Shown here: positions 8,029-16,327 of the stretch, in pieces
Layout: each line of letters opens with the position of its first letter
How positions within the stretch are numbered: position 1 is the first letter of the stretch
Origin: CAWIJJ01 sp963836405
Lineage (GTDB): Bacteria; Acidobacteriota; Terriglobia; Bryobacterales; Bryobacteraceae
DNA: 64,000 nucleotides
Assembly (NCBI GenBank): GCA_963836405.1
Contig: CAWIJL010000018.1
Coordinates: 62,001 to 126,000, forward strand
Direction: 5' to 3'
Made by a program: the position numbers and the translations under genes
Notes under the pieces: model-generated
Databases searched by the model: none
Seen by the model: the letters and a program-made list of their open reading frames with translations, nothing else
Told to the model about the DNA's origin: nothing

Positions 8029-9347
8029 CCCTGGCGCGCTTTTCTGCCGTTGGCGGCCTCCGCCAGTGGTGGGGGCGCCGCATCCGGCTCTTCCTCCGCT
8101 TCCGGTTTTCGCGGTTTGCGATTGAGCCTTTCGCTGAGAAAGTCTTCACGCGCCTTGGCGTATTTCGCCGTGCCCGGCTTGGCCGGCACGCTTTCCCATT
8201 CTTCCGGCGCGATCTCCTGCACCAGCGGCAGGTATTTCTGGAAGTAGCTGCGCAGCCGCTCCTGCACCGGCTTGAACGTGGAGTGGTAAAGCAAAAACAG
8301 AATTTCGTCGGGTTGCGCCGCCGCGGCCAGGTGGTAGACGTGGGAAGGCTTGCGGATTTTGGGGGAGCGCACGGCGGTTTCCAGCTTCCGTGCGCGCACC
8401 TCGAGTTTCAGCCAGCAATCCGCGTCTGCCTTGCTCAACTCGGTTGCGTGGATGAGCGCCTGTTTCTCCTTGGGCGCCAGTTTCTCGGTCAGCACGTAAA
8501 GGAACGGTCCCAGCCGCGCGCTCCGCCAGCGGGGATCGTCAGGAACCATGCGCAGCAGCTTTTCATAGCGGGCCAGCCCGGCGGCATTGTTTTTCGGTCC
8601 GGACAGGGCGGCCGAGAACAAGGCCAAAAGCCCGGCTTCCTCGAGCCCTTTCACAATCTCGGCAACATTGTCCTCGACGGCGATGCGGCGCAGTTCCTCT
8701 CCGAGGGCCTTGGCCGGGATGAGCCGCTGGACGTCCGACTCGAGCGCGTTCGCCATTTGGGTGAGCGTGCGCTCTTCCACCGCGAATTCCATGCGCGCCC
8801 GGAAACGGACCAGCCGCAGGAGGCGCGTCGGGTCGTCGTAGAAGCCATGGGTGCTAACGGCGCGAAGTTCCCGCCTACCGATGTCGGCGAGGCCGTTTGT
8901 CGGGTCGAGCAGCAGCCCCCGAGACGCCCTATTCAGCGATAGTGCGACGGAATTGCACGTGAAATCGCGGCAGCGCAGATCCTCCTGAATGGTGGCGGCG
9001 GTTACCTGGGGCTTCGCGCCGGAGCGGGCATAGCGTTCCTGGCGGGACATTGCCACCTGGGCGGTCACTCCGCTCGGAAACTGGATTTCCACGCTTTTCC
9101 GTGTTTCGTCTACTGCCATTTGCCGCGCGCCGGTGCGCTCGCAGACAGCCTTGGCAAGTTTGAGGGCGGGACCTTCCACCACGAAATCCAAATCCCGGAT
9201 ACGGAGGCCGGACAACATGTCCCGCATGGCTCCGCCGGTCAGGAAAAGGTTGACATTAGTGCCCGAGGCGGCCTGCTGGACCTCGCTGACCACCTGGTTC
9301 TGTTCCGGACTCAGGTGGCTCTCCAACATGTAGATGTAGTCGCTCAT
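8022..9347 (-). CDS. tRNA nucleotidyltransferase / poly(A) polymerase family (CCA-adding type)
   Basis: This is a class II nucleotidyltransferase of 441 residues. Residues about 35-60 contain the active-site block FLTGGAMRDMLSGLRIRDLDF (GG, then RD, then DLD metal ligands). They are followed by the RCRDFTCNSVA and DPTRLLRLVRFRARMEF blocks that bind the incoming nucleotide and ATP/CTP. The C-terminal half is helical. It could add the CCA end of tRNA, only the A, or poly(A) tails; sequence alone does not separate these, so no gene symbol is given. The ATG at 9347 is chosen because the 73-residue upstream extension is a shadow of the Xer gene. Confidence 0.88.
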   Translation of the reverse strand: MSDYIYMLESHLSPEQNQVVSEVQQAASGTNVNLFLTGGAMRDMLSGLRIRDLDFVVEGPALKLAKAVCERTGARQMAVDETRKSVEIQFPSGVTAQVAMSRQERYARSGAKPQVTAATIQEDLRCRDFTCNSVALSLNRASRGLLLDPTNGLADIGRRELRAVSTHGFYDDPTRLLRLVRFRARMEFAVEERTLTQMANALESDVQRLIPAKALGEELRRIAVEDNVAEIVKGLEEAGLLALFSAALSGPKNNAAGLARYEKLLRMVPDDPRWRSARLGPFLYVLTEKLAPKEKQALIHATELSKADADCWLKLEVRARKLETAVRSPKIRKPSHVYHLAAAAQPDEILFLLYHSTFKPVQERLRSYFQKYLPLVQEIAPEEWESVPAKPGTAKYAKAREDFLSERLNRKPRKPEAEEEPDAAPPPLAEAANGRKARQGY

Positions 9348-9399
9348 CGCAAGCGTTTGCCGCCGCGCCGGCAGTCTGAACCGGCCCGCTGCGCTCCTC

Positions 9400-10305
9400 T
9401 CAAGCCCGTGGGTGGTGCTTCGTAACGGTTTCCCGAAGTCTCGACCGCATGACGTGGGTGTAAATCTGGGTGGTCGAAATATCGGCGTGCCCCAGCATGA
9501 CCTGGACGCTGCGGAGGTCCGCGCCCCCTTCGAGCAGGTGGGTGGCGAAGCTGTGGCGCAGCACATGGGGCGTCAAATTCTGAAAAATCCCGGCCTTTTT
9601 GCCATATCCGGCAAGCAGCTTCCAGAATGCCTGCCGCGTCAGGGGGCCGCCCCGTGCCGTCACAAAAAGGTAGCGGCTGGCGCGTGCTTTGAGCAGGTCG
9701 GGCCGGGCCAATTGAAGGTAATCGGAGACCGCCCTTATGGCCGGGGTTCCGGCGGGGACCAGGCGCTGTTTGTTTCCCTTGCCGGTGGTGCGCACCACGC
9801 CCAGTTCCTGATTGACCTCGCCCAGCCGGAGCCCGCATAGCTCGGAAACCCGCAGTCCGGTGGCATACAGCAATTCGAGCATGGCGTGGTCCCGCAATCC
9901 GGTTGGCCGGGACGCGTCGGGAGCCTGGATGAGTCGCTCGATATCCTTAAGATTCAGGTACTTCGGTATAGTTTGCCATTGTTTTGGGGTGCGCAGGTGC
10001 TCGGTCGGATCGGCCTGAATCGAGCCTTCGCGGAGCAGGTACTGGTAAAAGCTCCGGAGGGTCGTCAAATGGCGGGCGATCGACCGGCTGCTCAGGCCGC
10101 CGGCGGCGAGAAAGTCCAGATAACGGCGCAGATCCTCCGCCCGGGCTGCGGGACCGGCCGGTACGGCAGAAATTAATTTATATAAATCGGCGGAATAGGC
10201 GCTGAGGGAATTCGCCGCAAGCCCCTTTTCCATGCGGCAGAAGTCAAGGAACGCAGCGACGGCTGTGCTGTTCAGCGACTGGTCGGCGCTGGCCGTTCCT
10301 GGCAT
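9400..10305 (-). CDS. xerD: Tyrosine site-specific recombinase of the XerC/XerD type
   Basis: This 301-residue integrase is of the kind that resolves chromosome dimers at dif. An N-terminal SAM-like core-binding domain (about 10-100, FLDFCRMEKGLAANSLSAY) is followed by a catalytic domain with all expected residues: Arg in ATGLRVSELCGL, Lys in GKGNKQRLVP, HxxR in PHVLRHSFATHLLEGG, His in LGHADI, and the nucleophile Tyr in QIYTHV. The full length and lack of flanking attachment sites argue for a housekeeping Xer rather than a phage integrase. The ATG at 10305 gives the normal N-terminus; a longer reading to 10455 is not conserved-looking. Confidence 0.88.
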   Translation of the reverse strand: MPGTASADQSLNSTAVAAFLDFCRMEKGLAANSLSAYSADLYKLISAVPAGPAARAEDLRRYLDFLAAGGLSSRSIARHLTTLRSFYQYLLREGSIQADPTEHLRTPKQWQTIPKYLNLKDIERLIQAPDASRPTGLRDHAMLELLYATGLRVSELCGLRLGEVNQELGVVRTTGKGNKQRLVPAGTPAIRAVSDYLQLARPDLLKARASRYLFVTARGGPLTRQAFWKLLAGYGKKAGIFQNLTPHVLRHSFATHLLEGGADLRSVQVMLGHADISTTQIYTHVMRSRLRETVTKHHPRA

Positions 10306-10365
10306 CGAGCCAATGATACAATAAGCGCCGAAATGTTTGAAACATACTTCTGAAAAGAGGGCGTT

Positions 10366-10847
10366 TTGGCGGGGTCCACTACGAAGAAGGCCGTCGTTCG
10401 GAGATATCAGCGGGAGCCTATGTATGGATACGTGAATCCGCTGTCTTTTCTTCAACCTGGCGGGGTGGAACTGCTCACCGCCGAAGGCAACGTTTCAAGC
10501 ATTCCGTACAGCGAAATCAAATCGGTGGTGTTCGTTCGGGAATTTCAGGCTGCCGCGGGCGACGAGCGGCGGGTGTTCATGACCCGGCCCAAAATGGAAG
10601 GACTGTGGCTTCGGTTGCGTTTTCGGGACGGGGAAGAGATGGAAGGCGTCATGACGAACGACCTTCTGCACCTGGAGCAGCACGGTTTCACGGTGATTCC
10701 CCCGACCCGTTCAGCAACAGCCAGCGGTATTTCGTCCCGCGCGCGAGCCTCGAATCGGTGCAGGTGCTGGGGGTGGTGGGCAGCCCCCTCAAGAAGCGCA
10801 AGGCGAAGCGGGCTCCCGAGGCCCAAATCGAACTTTTCGAGAAGTAA
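10366..10847 (+). CDS. Conserved hypothetical protein, interrupted by a one-base deletion
   Basis: The TTG start lies 7 bases after a GAGG site. The frame runs through SFLQPGGVELLTAEGNVSS and RLRFRDGEEMEGVMTNDLL to GFTVIPP at a C-run (10699-10703). After that it must shift by one base to continue as DPFSNSQRYFVPRASLESVQ and KKRKAKRAPEAQIELFEK, stopping at 10845-10847. The downstream frame reads as a natural continuation, so a missing C (five instead of six) is the best explanation. The product is about 160 residues, probably a small beta-rich cytoplasmic protein. Function unknown. It is divergent from xerD. Confidence 0.65.
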
Positions 10848-10921
10848 GGCGCAGCGGGCGACCGGGAAGTGTGTCCGTCCGCGCCGGCGCCGGCAGCAGC
10901 CGAAAGACAGCGCCGGAAGTT

Positions 10922-10950
10922 TTGGCGCTATACTGGATTTAATACATAAT
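10922..10950 (+). promoter_or_regulatory. Candidate sigma70 promoter of the TPR gene
   Basis: TTGGCG (10922-10927), a 17-base spacer and CATAAT (10945-10950) lie just before the GGAGG ribosome site of the TPR gene. This gives a short leader. Confidence 0.35.
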
Positions 10951-10968
10951 AGTCTCTTGGAGGCAACT

Positions 10969-12128
10969 ATGAAGCTGCGTTCGCTGGCCCTCGCCGCCGC
11001 CGGGATGGTATTCCTGGCACTCACATCTTTCGCCCAGATCACCACGATCGAAGGTGATGTAAAAGGCGCAGACGGCAAACCGGTCGACAAAGCCGTCGTA
11101 AAGATCGAACGAATCGATATCAAGGGTAGCTATAAAACCACGACCAACAAGAAGGGCCACTACCTGTACATGGGCCTGCCGATCGGCAACTACAACATTG
11201 CGTTGGAAATCGATGGCAAGGAAATGGACAAGGTAGCCAACATCCGGACCCGGATGGGCGAACCGACGCCGGTCAATTTCGACCTTGCCGCCGCGGCCAA
11301 GCAGAACGCCGCCCAACAGGCTGCGATGCAGCAGGCCATGCAGACCGGCCAGTTGACCGACGAAATGAAACGCGGCCTCTCCGCCGAACAGAAAGAGGCC
11401 ATGGAGAAGCAGCTCAAAGAGCAGGCCGACAAGATGAAGAAGAACAAGGAGTTGAACGATGCGTTCAACGCCGGAATGACGGCCCTGACCGCCAAGCAGT
11501 ACGATGCGGCCGTCACTTCTTTCGCCAAAGCCTCGGAACTGGATCCGACGCAAGTAGCGGTGTGGGCCCAGTTGGGTGAGGCTTATGGGCAGATGGCCGC
11601 CACCAAGACGGGCGAGGAGTTCAACCAAGCCATCGACAAGTCCATCGAAGCTTACACCAAAGCCATCGAATTGAAACCGGACGATGCCGCCACCCACAAC
11701 AATTTCGCGCTGGTGCTCGCCAAGGGCAAAAAGTTCCCCGAAATGCAGGCGGAGCTGAAGAAAGCGGCCGAACTCGATCCGGCGAACGGCGGGAAATACT
11801 ATTACAACCTCGGGGCGATTCTGGTGAATACGGGCCAGAACGATGCGGCCGGCGATGCCTTCAAGCGCGCCATCGAGCTGACCCCGACCTACGCCGATGC
11901 CTACTATCAATACGGCGTCACCCTGGTGGGCAAGGCGGCTATCGGATCGGACGGCAAGGTGACTCCGGTGCCGGGAACCATCGAGGCGTTCCAGAAGTAC
12001 CTGGAATTGCAGCCCGAGGGGCCGTTTGCGCAGTCCGCCAAGGACATGTTGACTACGCTCGGTTCGGCGGTGGATACGAAGTTCGTGGATCCCAACGCCA
12101 AGAAGCAGCCGCCAAGAAAAAGAAGTAG
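10969..12128 (+). CDS. Secreted protein with carboxypeptidase-regulatory-like domain and TPR repeats
   Basis: The start is ATG after GGAGG. A signal peptide (KLRSLALAAAGMVFLALTSFAQ) leads to a beta-sandwich domain (about residues 25-100) of the carboxypeptidase-regulatory type (VKGADGKPVDKAVVKIERID). A Gln/Met/Lys-rich helical linker follows, then about four TPR units (about 165-370, for example ITAL-type repeats ending KAIELKPDDAATHNNFALVL). The C-terminus reads Lys-Lys then Ala/Lys-rich residues only if one G is restored after 12105, which brings the TAG at 12126-12128 into frame. Without that correction the frame runs on through the next gene. It is probably a periplasmic scaffold protein. 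Confidence 0.75.
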
Positions 12129-12142
12129 ACGGTTCGATTGTC

Positions 12143-12166
12143 CGGGGCGGGGTTCCTCCCGCCCCG
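12143..12166 (+). terminator. GC-rich hairpin after the TPR gene
   Basis: The arms CGGGGCGGG (12143-12151) and CCCGCCCCG (12158-12166) pair perfectly around a 6-base loop, 15 bases after the proposed TPR stop. No T-tract follows, so it may be a terminator of low efficiency or an RNA-stability hairpin. Confidence 0.5.
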
Positions 12167-12171
12167 ACCTC

Positions 12172-12454
12172 ATGATAAGGTTTTTCATTCTCCGAATTCT
12201 CCTTCCCCTGCTGTTGTTCCTGCTGCTCCGGGCCATGCTGAAGAGTGTATTTGCGAGCATGAACTCGAGTTCCGCGCAAGCGCCCGGAGCCCGGGCCGCC
12301 ACCCACGGCGACTGCCGGCGGCGACCTCAAGAAAGACCCGGTCTGCGGCGCTTATGTCTCTCCCGCGGTGAGCGTTACGCGCAAGATCAACGGCGAACTG
12401 GTACATTTCTGCTCGCCCGAATGCCGCGACAAATACGCGGTGGGAAAGACCTGA
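12172..12454 (+). CDS. Small membrane-anchored protein with a YHS/TRASH-like metal-binding tail (frameshifted)
   Basis: An N-terminal membrane helix (IRFFILRILLPLLLFLLL) is followed by a Ser/Ala/Thr-rich linker. One base must be restored near 12300-12305 to read on into DLKKDPVCGAYVSPAV, KINGELVHFCSPECRDKY and the TGA at 12452-12454. That tail has the Cys...FCxxxC pattern of YHS/TRASH metal-binding domains (DPVCG...HFCSPEC). The corrected product is about 94 residues. It is probably a membrane-tethered metal-handling or metal-sensing protein. The frame as it stands encodes an unrelated Arg-rich sequence, so the correction is well motivated. Confidence 0.6.
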
Positions 12455-12522
12455 ATCACCGGCCGGGCGTTCCCGCCGGCTCCCCGCATAACCAAAGGGC
12501 CTTTTCCTGCGCCTCTGCTACT

Positions 12523-12675
12523 CTAGTGTCCTGTCACCATGATTCGCAGCATAATTCGCCCGGTGCGCCAGACCGCTCCGTCACCGTCGCGGCTCGGAAC
12601 GGAAGGTGTTACGGAACCGCGAGTGTGAGCGAGCGGGAGGGACTTTTGAAGCGAACTTCGGTGACAGCACACTAG
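12523..12675. mobile_element. MITE-like element with 16-base terminal inverted repeats
   Basis: The left end CTAGTGTCCTGTCACC (12523-12538) and right end GGTGACAGCACACTAG (12660-12675) are inverted repeats matching at 15 of 16 positions. They bound 153 bases that encode no convincing protein. The inside contains a GC-rich stretch typical of dispersed intergenic repeats. No transposase is present, so if mobile it would depend on one elsewhere in the genome. CTAG at both outer edges could be part of the repeat or a duplicated target. Confidence 0.55.
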
Positions 12676-12705
12676 TCAATCGCTCAAAACCTTCGGAGAT
12701 CCCTT

Positions 12706-15168
12706 TTGGACATGGCAACACCAACGCTCTCTCGCCCGGCAAGCTTTCGGGAATCGCCTTTCCTGTTCTTGCTTCTTATCCTTTTCGCAGGGAGCGGCTG
12801 TGCGGCCCTCATCTACGAAATCGTCTGGTTTCAAATGCTGCAACTGGCGATCGGTTCGACCACGGTCTCCATGGGGTTTCTCCTCGCGGCCTACATGGGC
12901 GGGTTGTGCCTGGGCAGCCTGCTGCTGCCGCGCATGCGGAAACTGCCGGCACACCCGCTGCGCACCTATGCCTATGTGGAACTGGGTATCGGGGCGCTGG
13001 GACTCATCGTCCTGGTAGCCATGCCGCTGGTAGAGAAAATCTACCTCTCGGCGGCCATCCTGGGTGTGCCCGGAATGATCCTGCGCGGCCTGATGGCGGG
13101 GATCTGCCTGCTGCCTCCCACCATTCTGATGGGAGCGTCGCTTCCGGCGGCTGCCCGCTGGATCGAATCCACGTCAAGGGGCGCATCCTGGTGGGGCCTG
13201 CTTTACGGGACCAATACGGTGGGCGCGGTATTCGGCTGCCTGTGGGCGGGCTTCTACCTGCTGCGGCACTACAACGTCCAGACGGCCACCATGGTGGCGG
13301 CAGCCCTGAACGTGGTTGTGGCTCTTGGGGCGCTGGCGATTGCATCGCGCACCCCGGCATCCGCGGGCATGGAGGAGGAGCCCGGTCACGCGCTGCCTGA
13401 GGCGCCTGAAGCGCCTGCCGCGCGCAGGATCACCCTCTGGACCATCTATGTCACCATCGGCCTGTCCGGCGCCTGCGCCCTGGGAGCGGAGGTGGTGTGG
13501 ACGCGCCTGCTCGGCTACCTCTTCGGGCTCACGACCTACGTATTCTCCATCATCCTCGCGGTCTTTCTGGTGGGCCTGGCGGTGGGCAGCACGGCGGGCT
13601 CATGGCTGGCCCGCGGGCGGACGCCGGAATGGGCCCGTTTGGCGCTCGGCTGGTGCCAGGTGTTGCTGGCGGGCGCGACCTTCTGGGCGGTGTACATGAT
13701 TTCCGACTCGCTGCCCTTCTGGCCGGTGAACCCGATGATGACCGACAATCCCTGGTTCATCTTTCAGGTGGACATGGCGCGTGCTCTCTGGGCCATCCTG
13801 CCCCCCACGCTGCTCTGGGGCGCGAGTTTTCCGCTGGCCCTGGCCGCCACGGCCTCGCCGGGGGAGGATTCCGGCAAACTGGTGGGCGGCGTGTATGCCG
13901 CCAACACGCTCGGCGCGATTTTCGGAGCGCTGATTGTCAGCCTGGTCCTGGTGCCTGGAATCGGCACGCTGCAATCGCAGCGCCTGCTGCTGCTGCTCTC
14001 CGCCGGCAGCGCCCTGGTGGTGCTGCTGCCTTACGTCCGGCGCACCCGTTCGATGGGCACGGCGGTGGCGCTCACCGCCTCCATGGTCTTGGCTCTCTTC
14101 CTGGCCGCCAAAGTCCACGAAGTGCCTTGGGAACTGATCGCGTTCGGCCGCAAGATTTCCACCTCGATGGGCCATGCCACGCTGCTGCACAAGGCGGAGG
14201 GCCGCAACTCCTCGGTAGTCATTTCGCAGTGGGAGGACGGCGCGATGCAGATCGACGTCAACGGCCACGTGGAGGCCACGAACGAGCCGTACGATATGCG
14301 CCTTCAGCGCATGGTCGGCCATCTGGCGGCGCTGATGAATCCGAAGGCAAAGTCGGTTCTCGGCATCGGATTCGGCGCCGGCGTTTCGGCGGGAACGTTC
14401 ACCCGGTACTCGAATATCGAGAAGATCAAGGTCTGCGAGATCGAGCCTGCGATCCCGCCCATCTCCACCAGGTTTTTCGGAGCGCAGAACTACCGGGTGA
14501 TGCTCGACCCGCGCACCACCATCCATTACGACGACGCGCGCCACTACCTGCGGACGACTTCCGAGAAGTTCGACATTATCGCTTCGGACCCGCTCGACGT
14601 TTTCGCCAAAGGCACGGCGGCGCTGTATTCGAGGGAATACTTCGAGTCAGTGAAACAGCACCTGAATCCGGGCGGAATCTTCACGCTGTATGTGCCACTT
14701 TATGAAAGCGACACCGAAACGGTTCGTAGCGAACTGGCCACTTTCTTCGAGGCTTTCCCCTACGGCACTATCTGGACGAACACCATCGACGGCCAAGGCT
14801 ACGACATGGTCTTCATGGGGCACACGCAGCCGCCGGTTATCGACCTGGATGCCATAGAAGCACGGCTGAGCCAGCCGGACTGGGCGCCGGTGGTCGAGTC
14901 TCTGCAATCGATCGAGTTCCAGAGCCCCATCGAACTTTATGCGACGTATGCGGGCCGCAAGTCGGACATGGCGGCGTGGTTGCAGGGGGCACAGTTGAAC
15001 CTTGACGAGAATTTGCGGCTGATGTACATGGCAGGGTGGGGAATCAACTCCAACAAGGCCGACCCCATTCACCGCGATATCATGCGGTTCCGCCAGTTCC
15101 CGGCCGATATCTTCAGAGGGTCGCCCGATAAGATTCAGTCTCTACGAGCAATGATGGGGGTGCGGTAG
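12706..15168 (+). CDS. Membrane protein with a spermidine-synthase-like (SAM-fold) C-terminal domain
   Basis: This 820-residue protein has two blocks of membrane helices (about residues 15-230 and 250-460), with the GCAALIYEIVWFQML and GACALGAEVVWTRLLGYLFG repeats typical of membrane-embedded spermidine synthase homologues. A cytoplasmic domain follows (about 480-700), with SVLGIGFGAGVSAGTF (SAM/dcSAM-type glycine loop), ICEIEP-like acidic turn (KVCEIEPAI), DDARHYL and DIIASDPLD. The last 120 residues are helical. No decarboxylated-SAM pathway genes are nearby, so a polyamine product is not assured. TTG at 12706 has the better ribosome-site spacing; ATG at 12712 is possible. Confidence 0.75.
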   Translation: MDMATPTLSRPASFRESPFLFLLLILFAGSGCAALIYEIVWFQMLQLAIGSTTVSMGFLLAAYMGGLCLGSLLLPRMRKLPAHPLRTYAYVELGIGALGLIVLVAMPLVEKIYLSAAILGVPGMILRGLMAGICLLPPTILMGASLPAAARWIESTSRGASWWGLLYGTNTVGAVFGCLWAGFYLLRHYNVQTATMVAAALNVVVALGALAIASRTPASAGMEEEPGHALPEAPEAPAARRITLWTIYVTIGLSGACALGAEVVWTRLLGYLFGLTTYVFSIILAVFLVGLAVGSTAGSWLARGRTPEWARLALGWCQVLLAGATFWAVYMISDSLPFWPVNPMMTDNPWFIFQVDMARALWAILPPTLLWGASFPLALAATASPGEDSGKLVGGVYAANTLGAIFGALIVSLVLVPGIGTLQSQRLLLLLSAGSALVVLLPYVRRTRSMGTAVALTASMVLALFLAAKVHEVPWELIAFGRKISTSMGHATLLHKAEGRNSSVVISQWEDGAMQIDVNGHVEATNEPYDMRLQRMVGHLAALMNPKAKSVLGIGFGAGVSAGTFTRYSNIEKIKVCEIEPAIPPISTRFFGAQNYRVMLDPRTTIHYDDARHYLRTTSEKFDIIASDPLDVFAKGTAALYSREYFESVKQHLNPGGIFTLYVPLYESDTETVRSELATFFEAFPYGTIWTNTIDGQGYDMVFMGHTQPPVIDLDAIEARLSQPDWAPVVESLQSIEFQSPIELYATYAGRKSDMAAWLQGAQLNLDENLRLMYMAGWGINSNKADPIHRDIMRFRQFPADIFRGSPDKIQSLRAMMGVR

Positions 15169-16300
15169 GGGCTTCCACTTTCGCGAAAATGAAGCGGCCG
15201 AGAATGGCGGAAGCGCCCAATGCCAGCGCGCCCATCAGGAACGCGGCCGGGTAGCCCGACCGTTCGGCAATTGCGCCGGCGGCGAAGGAGCTGAGTCCGA
15301 CAAAGAGGTCGTAGAACGCGCTCAGGAGTCCCACGGTGGAGCCCCGCTGGGCGCTGGGGGTGCGGCGCAGCACGGCGCCGGCGATGGACGACCAGGGGAA
15401 GGACAGGCCGAATCCGAGCAGGCCGGCGGCGCCTATCGCCACTGCGGGCCCCGGTCCGGCGGCAAGCACAAGTAGGCCGATGGCCATGGCCACGAGGCCT
15501 CCGTAGAAGGTCACGGCGGGGCGCATGCGGTCGGGCAGGCCGCCCAGGAAGAACCGCGACAGCAACACCATCGAAGCGAACGCCGTGAAGGCAGCGGGGC
15601 CGGAGTTGCCGTGGCTGGCGAGGTGCAGCACCAGAAAGCCCGTAATCACGGGGTACTGCACGTTGACGAAGCCGATGGCGAGTCCCGGGGCAATGATGGA
15701 TCGCGGCAGCCACTGGCGGCGTTCGTGGCGCTCGGGGGGACGGTAGTCTTCGGGAATCCTGGTAAGCAGACCGAAACCGGCCAGCGCGGCTGCCGCCTGC
15801 ATCCATGCGGCCGCCTGGAACGACCCGAGCCACTGGCCCACCACAGGGCCGGCGGAAATGCCGCCCCAGATGCCGGTGCTGACGTAGCCGAGCGCCTGCG
15901 AGCTTCTCTCGATCCCGCCCAGTTCCACCGCCCAGGCCGCCGCCCCCGTGTACAGGCAGGCCTCGCCGAACCCCTGCAGCACGCGGCCAAGGTAGGCGCC
16001 CCCGAGTCCCAGGGGCAGCAGGTAGGCGACACCGGCCAGGGCGCAGCTCAGCAGGCCCGAAAGGAACGCGACCTTGCGTCCGCGGCGGTCCGCCAGCGGC
16101 CCGGAAATGAAGCGCGAGGCGAGGGCCACGAACGAGAATACGCCGATTACGAAGCCCACGGTCTGATCGGTTCCACCGAGGTCGTGGCGAACGTGCGGCG
16201 CCATGCGCGGAAGCACGGTTCCGATGCCCAGAAACCCGAGGAATGTCGCGCCGATCAGTGCCCAGAAGCGCCCGCTGAACGAGCCTGCGGATAAACCCAT
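15113..16300 (-). CDS. MFS transporter (12-helix, drug-efflux type)
   Basis: The 395-residue protein has twelve predicted helices. It carries the MFS motif between helices 2 and 3 (FISGPLADRRGRKVAFLSG, about residues 63-81) and a helix-4 GRVLQGFGEACLYTG block similar to the sugar/drug-efflux subfamily. It has no signal peptide. It is third in a tight minus-strand unit after trpS and another MFS gene. Its 3' end overlaps the convergent spermidine-synthase-like gene by 56 bases, which is unusual but both frames look real. Substrate unknown. Confidence 0.85.
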   Translation of the reverse strand: MGLSAGSFSGRFWALIGATFLGFLGIGTVLPRMAPHVRHDLGGTDQTVGFVIGVFSFVALASRFISGPLADRRGRKVAFLSGLLSCALAGVAYLLPLGLGGAYLGRVLQGFGEACLYTGAAAWAVELGGIERSSQALGYVSTGIWGGISAGPVVGQWLGSFQAAAWMQAAAALAGFGLLTRIPEDYRPPERHERRQWLPRSIIAPGLAIGFVNVQYPVITGFLVLHLASHGNSGPAAFTAFASMVLLSRFFLGGLPDRMRPAVTFYGGLVAMAIGLLVLAAGPGPAVAIGAAGLLGFGLSFPWSSIAGAVLRRTPSAQRGSTVGLLSAFYDLFVGLSSFAAGAIAERSGYPAAFLMGALALGASAILGRFIFAKVEAPTAPPSLLVETESYRATL

Positions 16301-16327
16301 GTACTCTCGATTGTAGCGGTCTGGCGG

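Noticed and set aside
9400..10305. Xer-type recombinase as sign of a prophage or integron
   Set aside because: It has the normal length and motifs of a housekeeping Xer protein, with no attachment sites, cassettes or phage genes nearby.
10366..12675. A single 769-codon frame spanning three domains
   Set aside because: It joins three separate genes through two out-of-frame stretches; each part has its own ribosome site or start and reads correctly only after one-base corrections.
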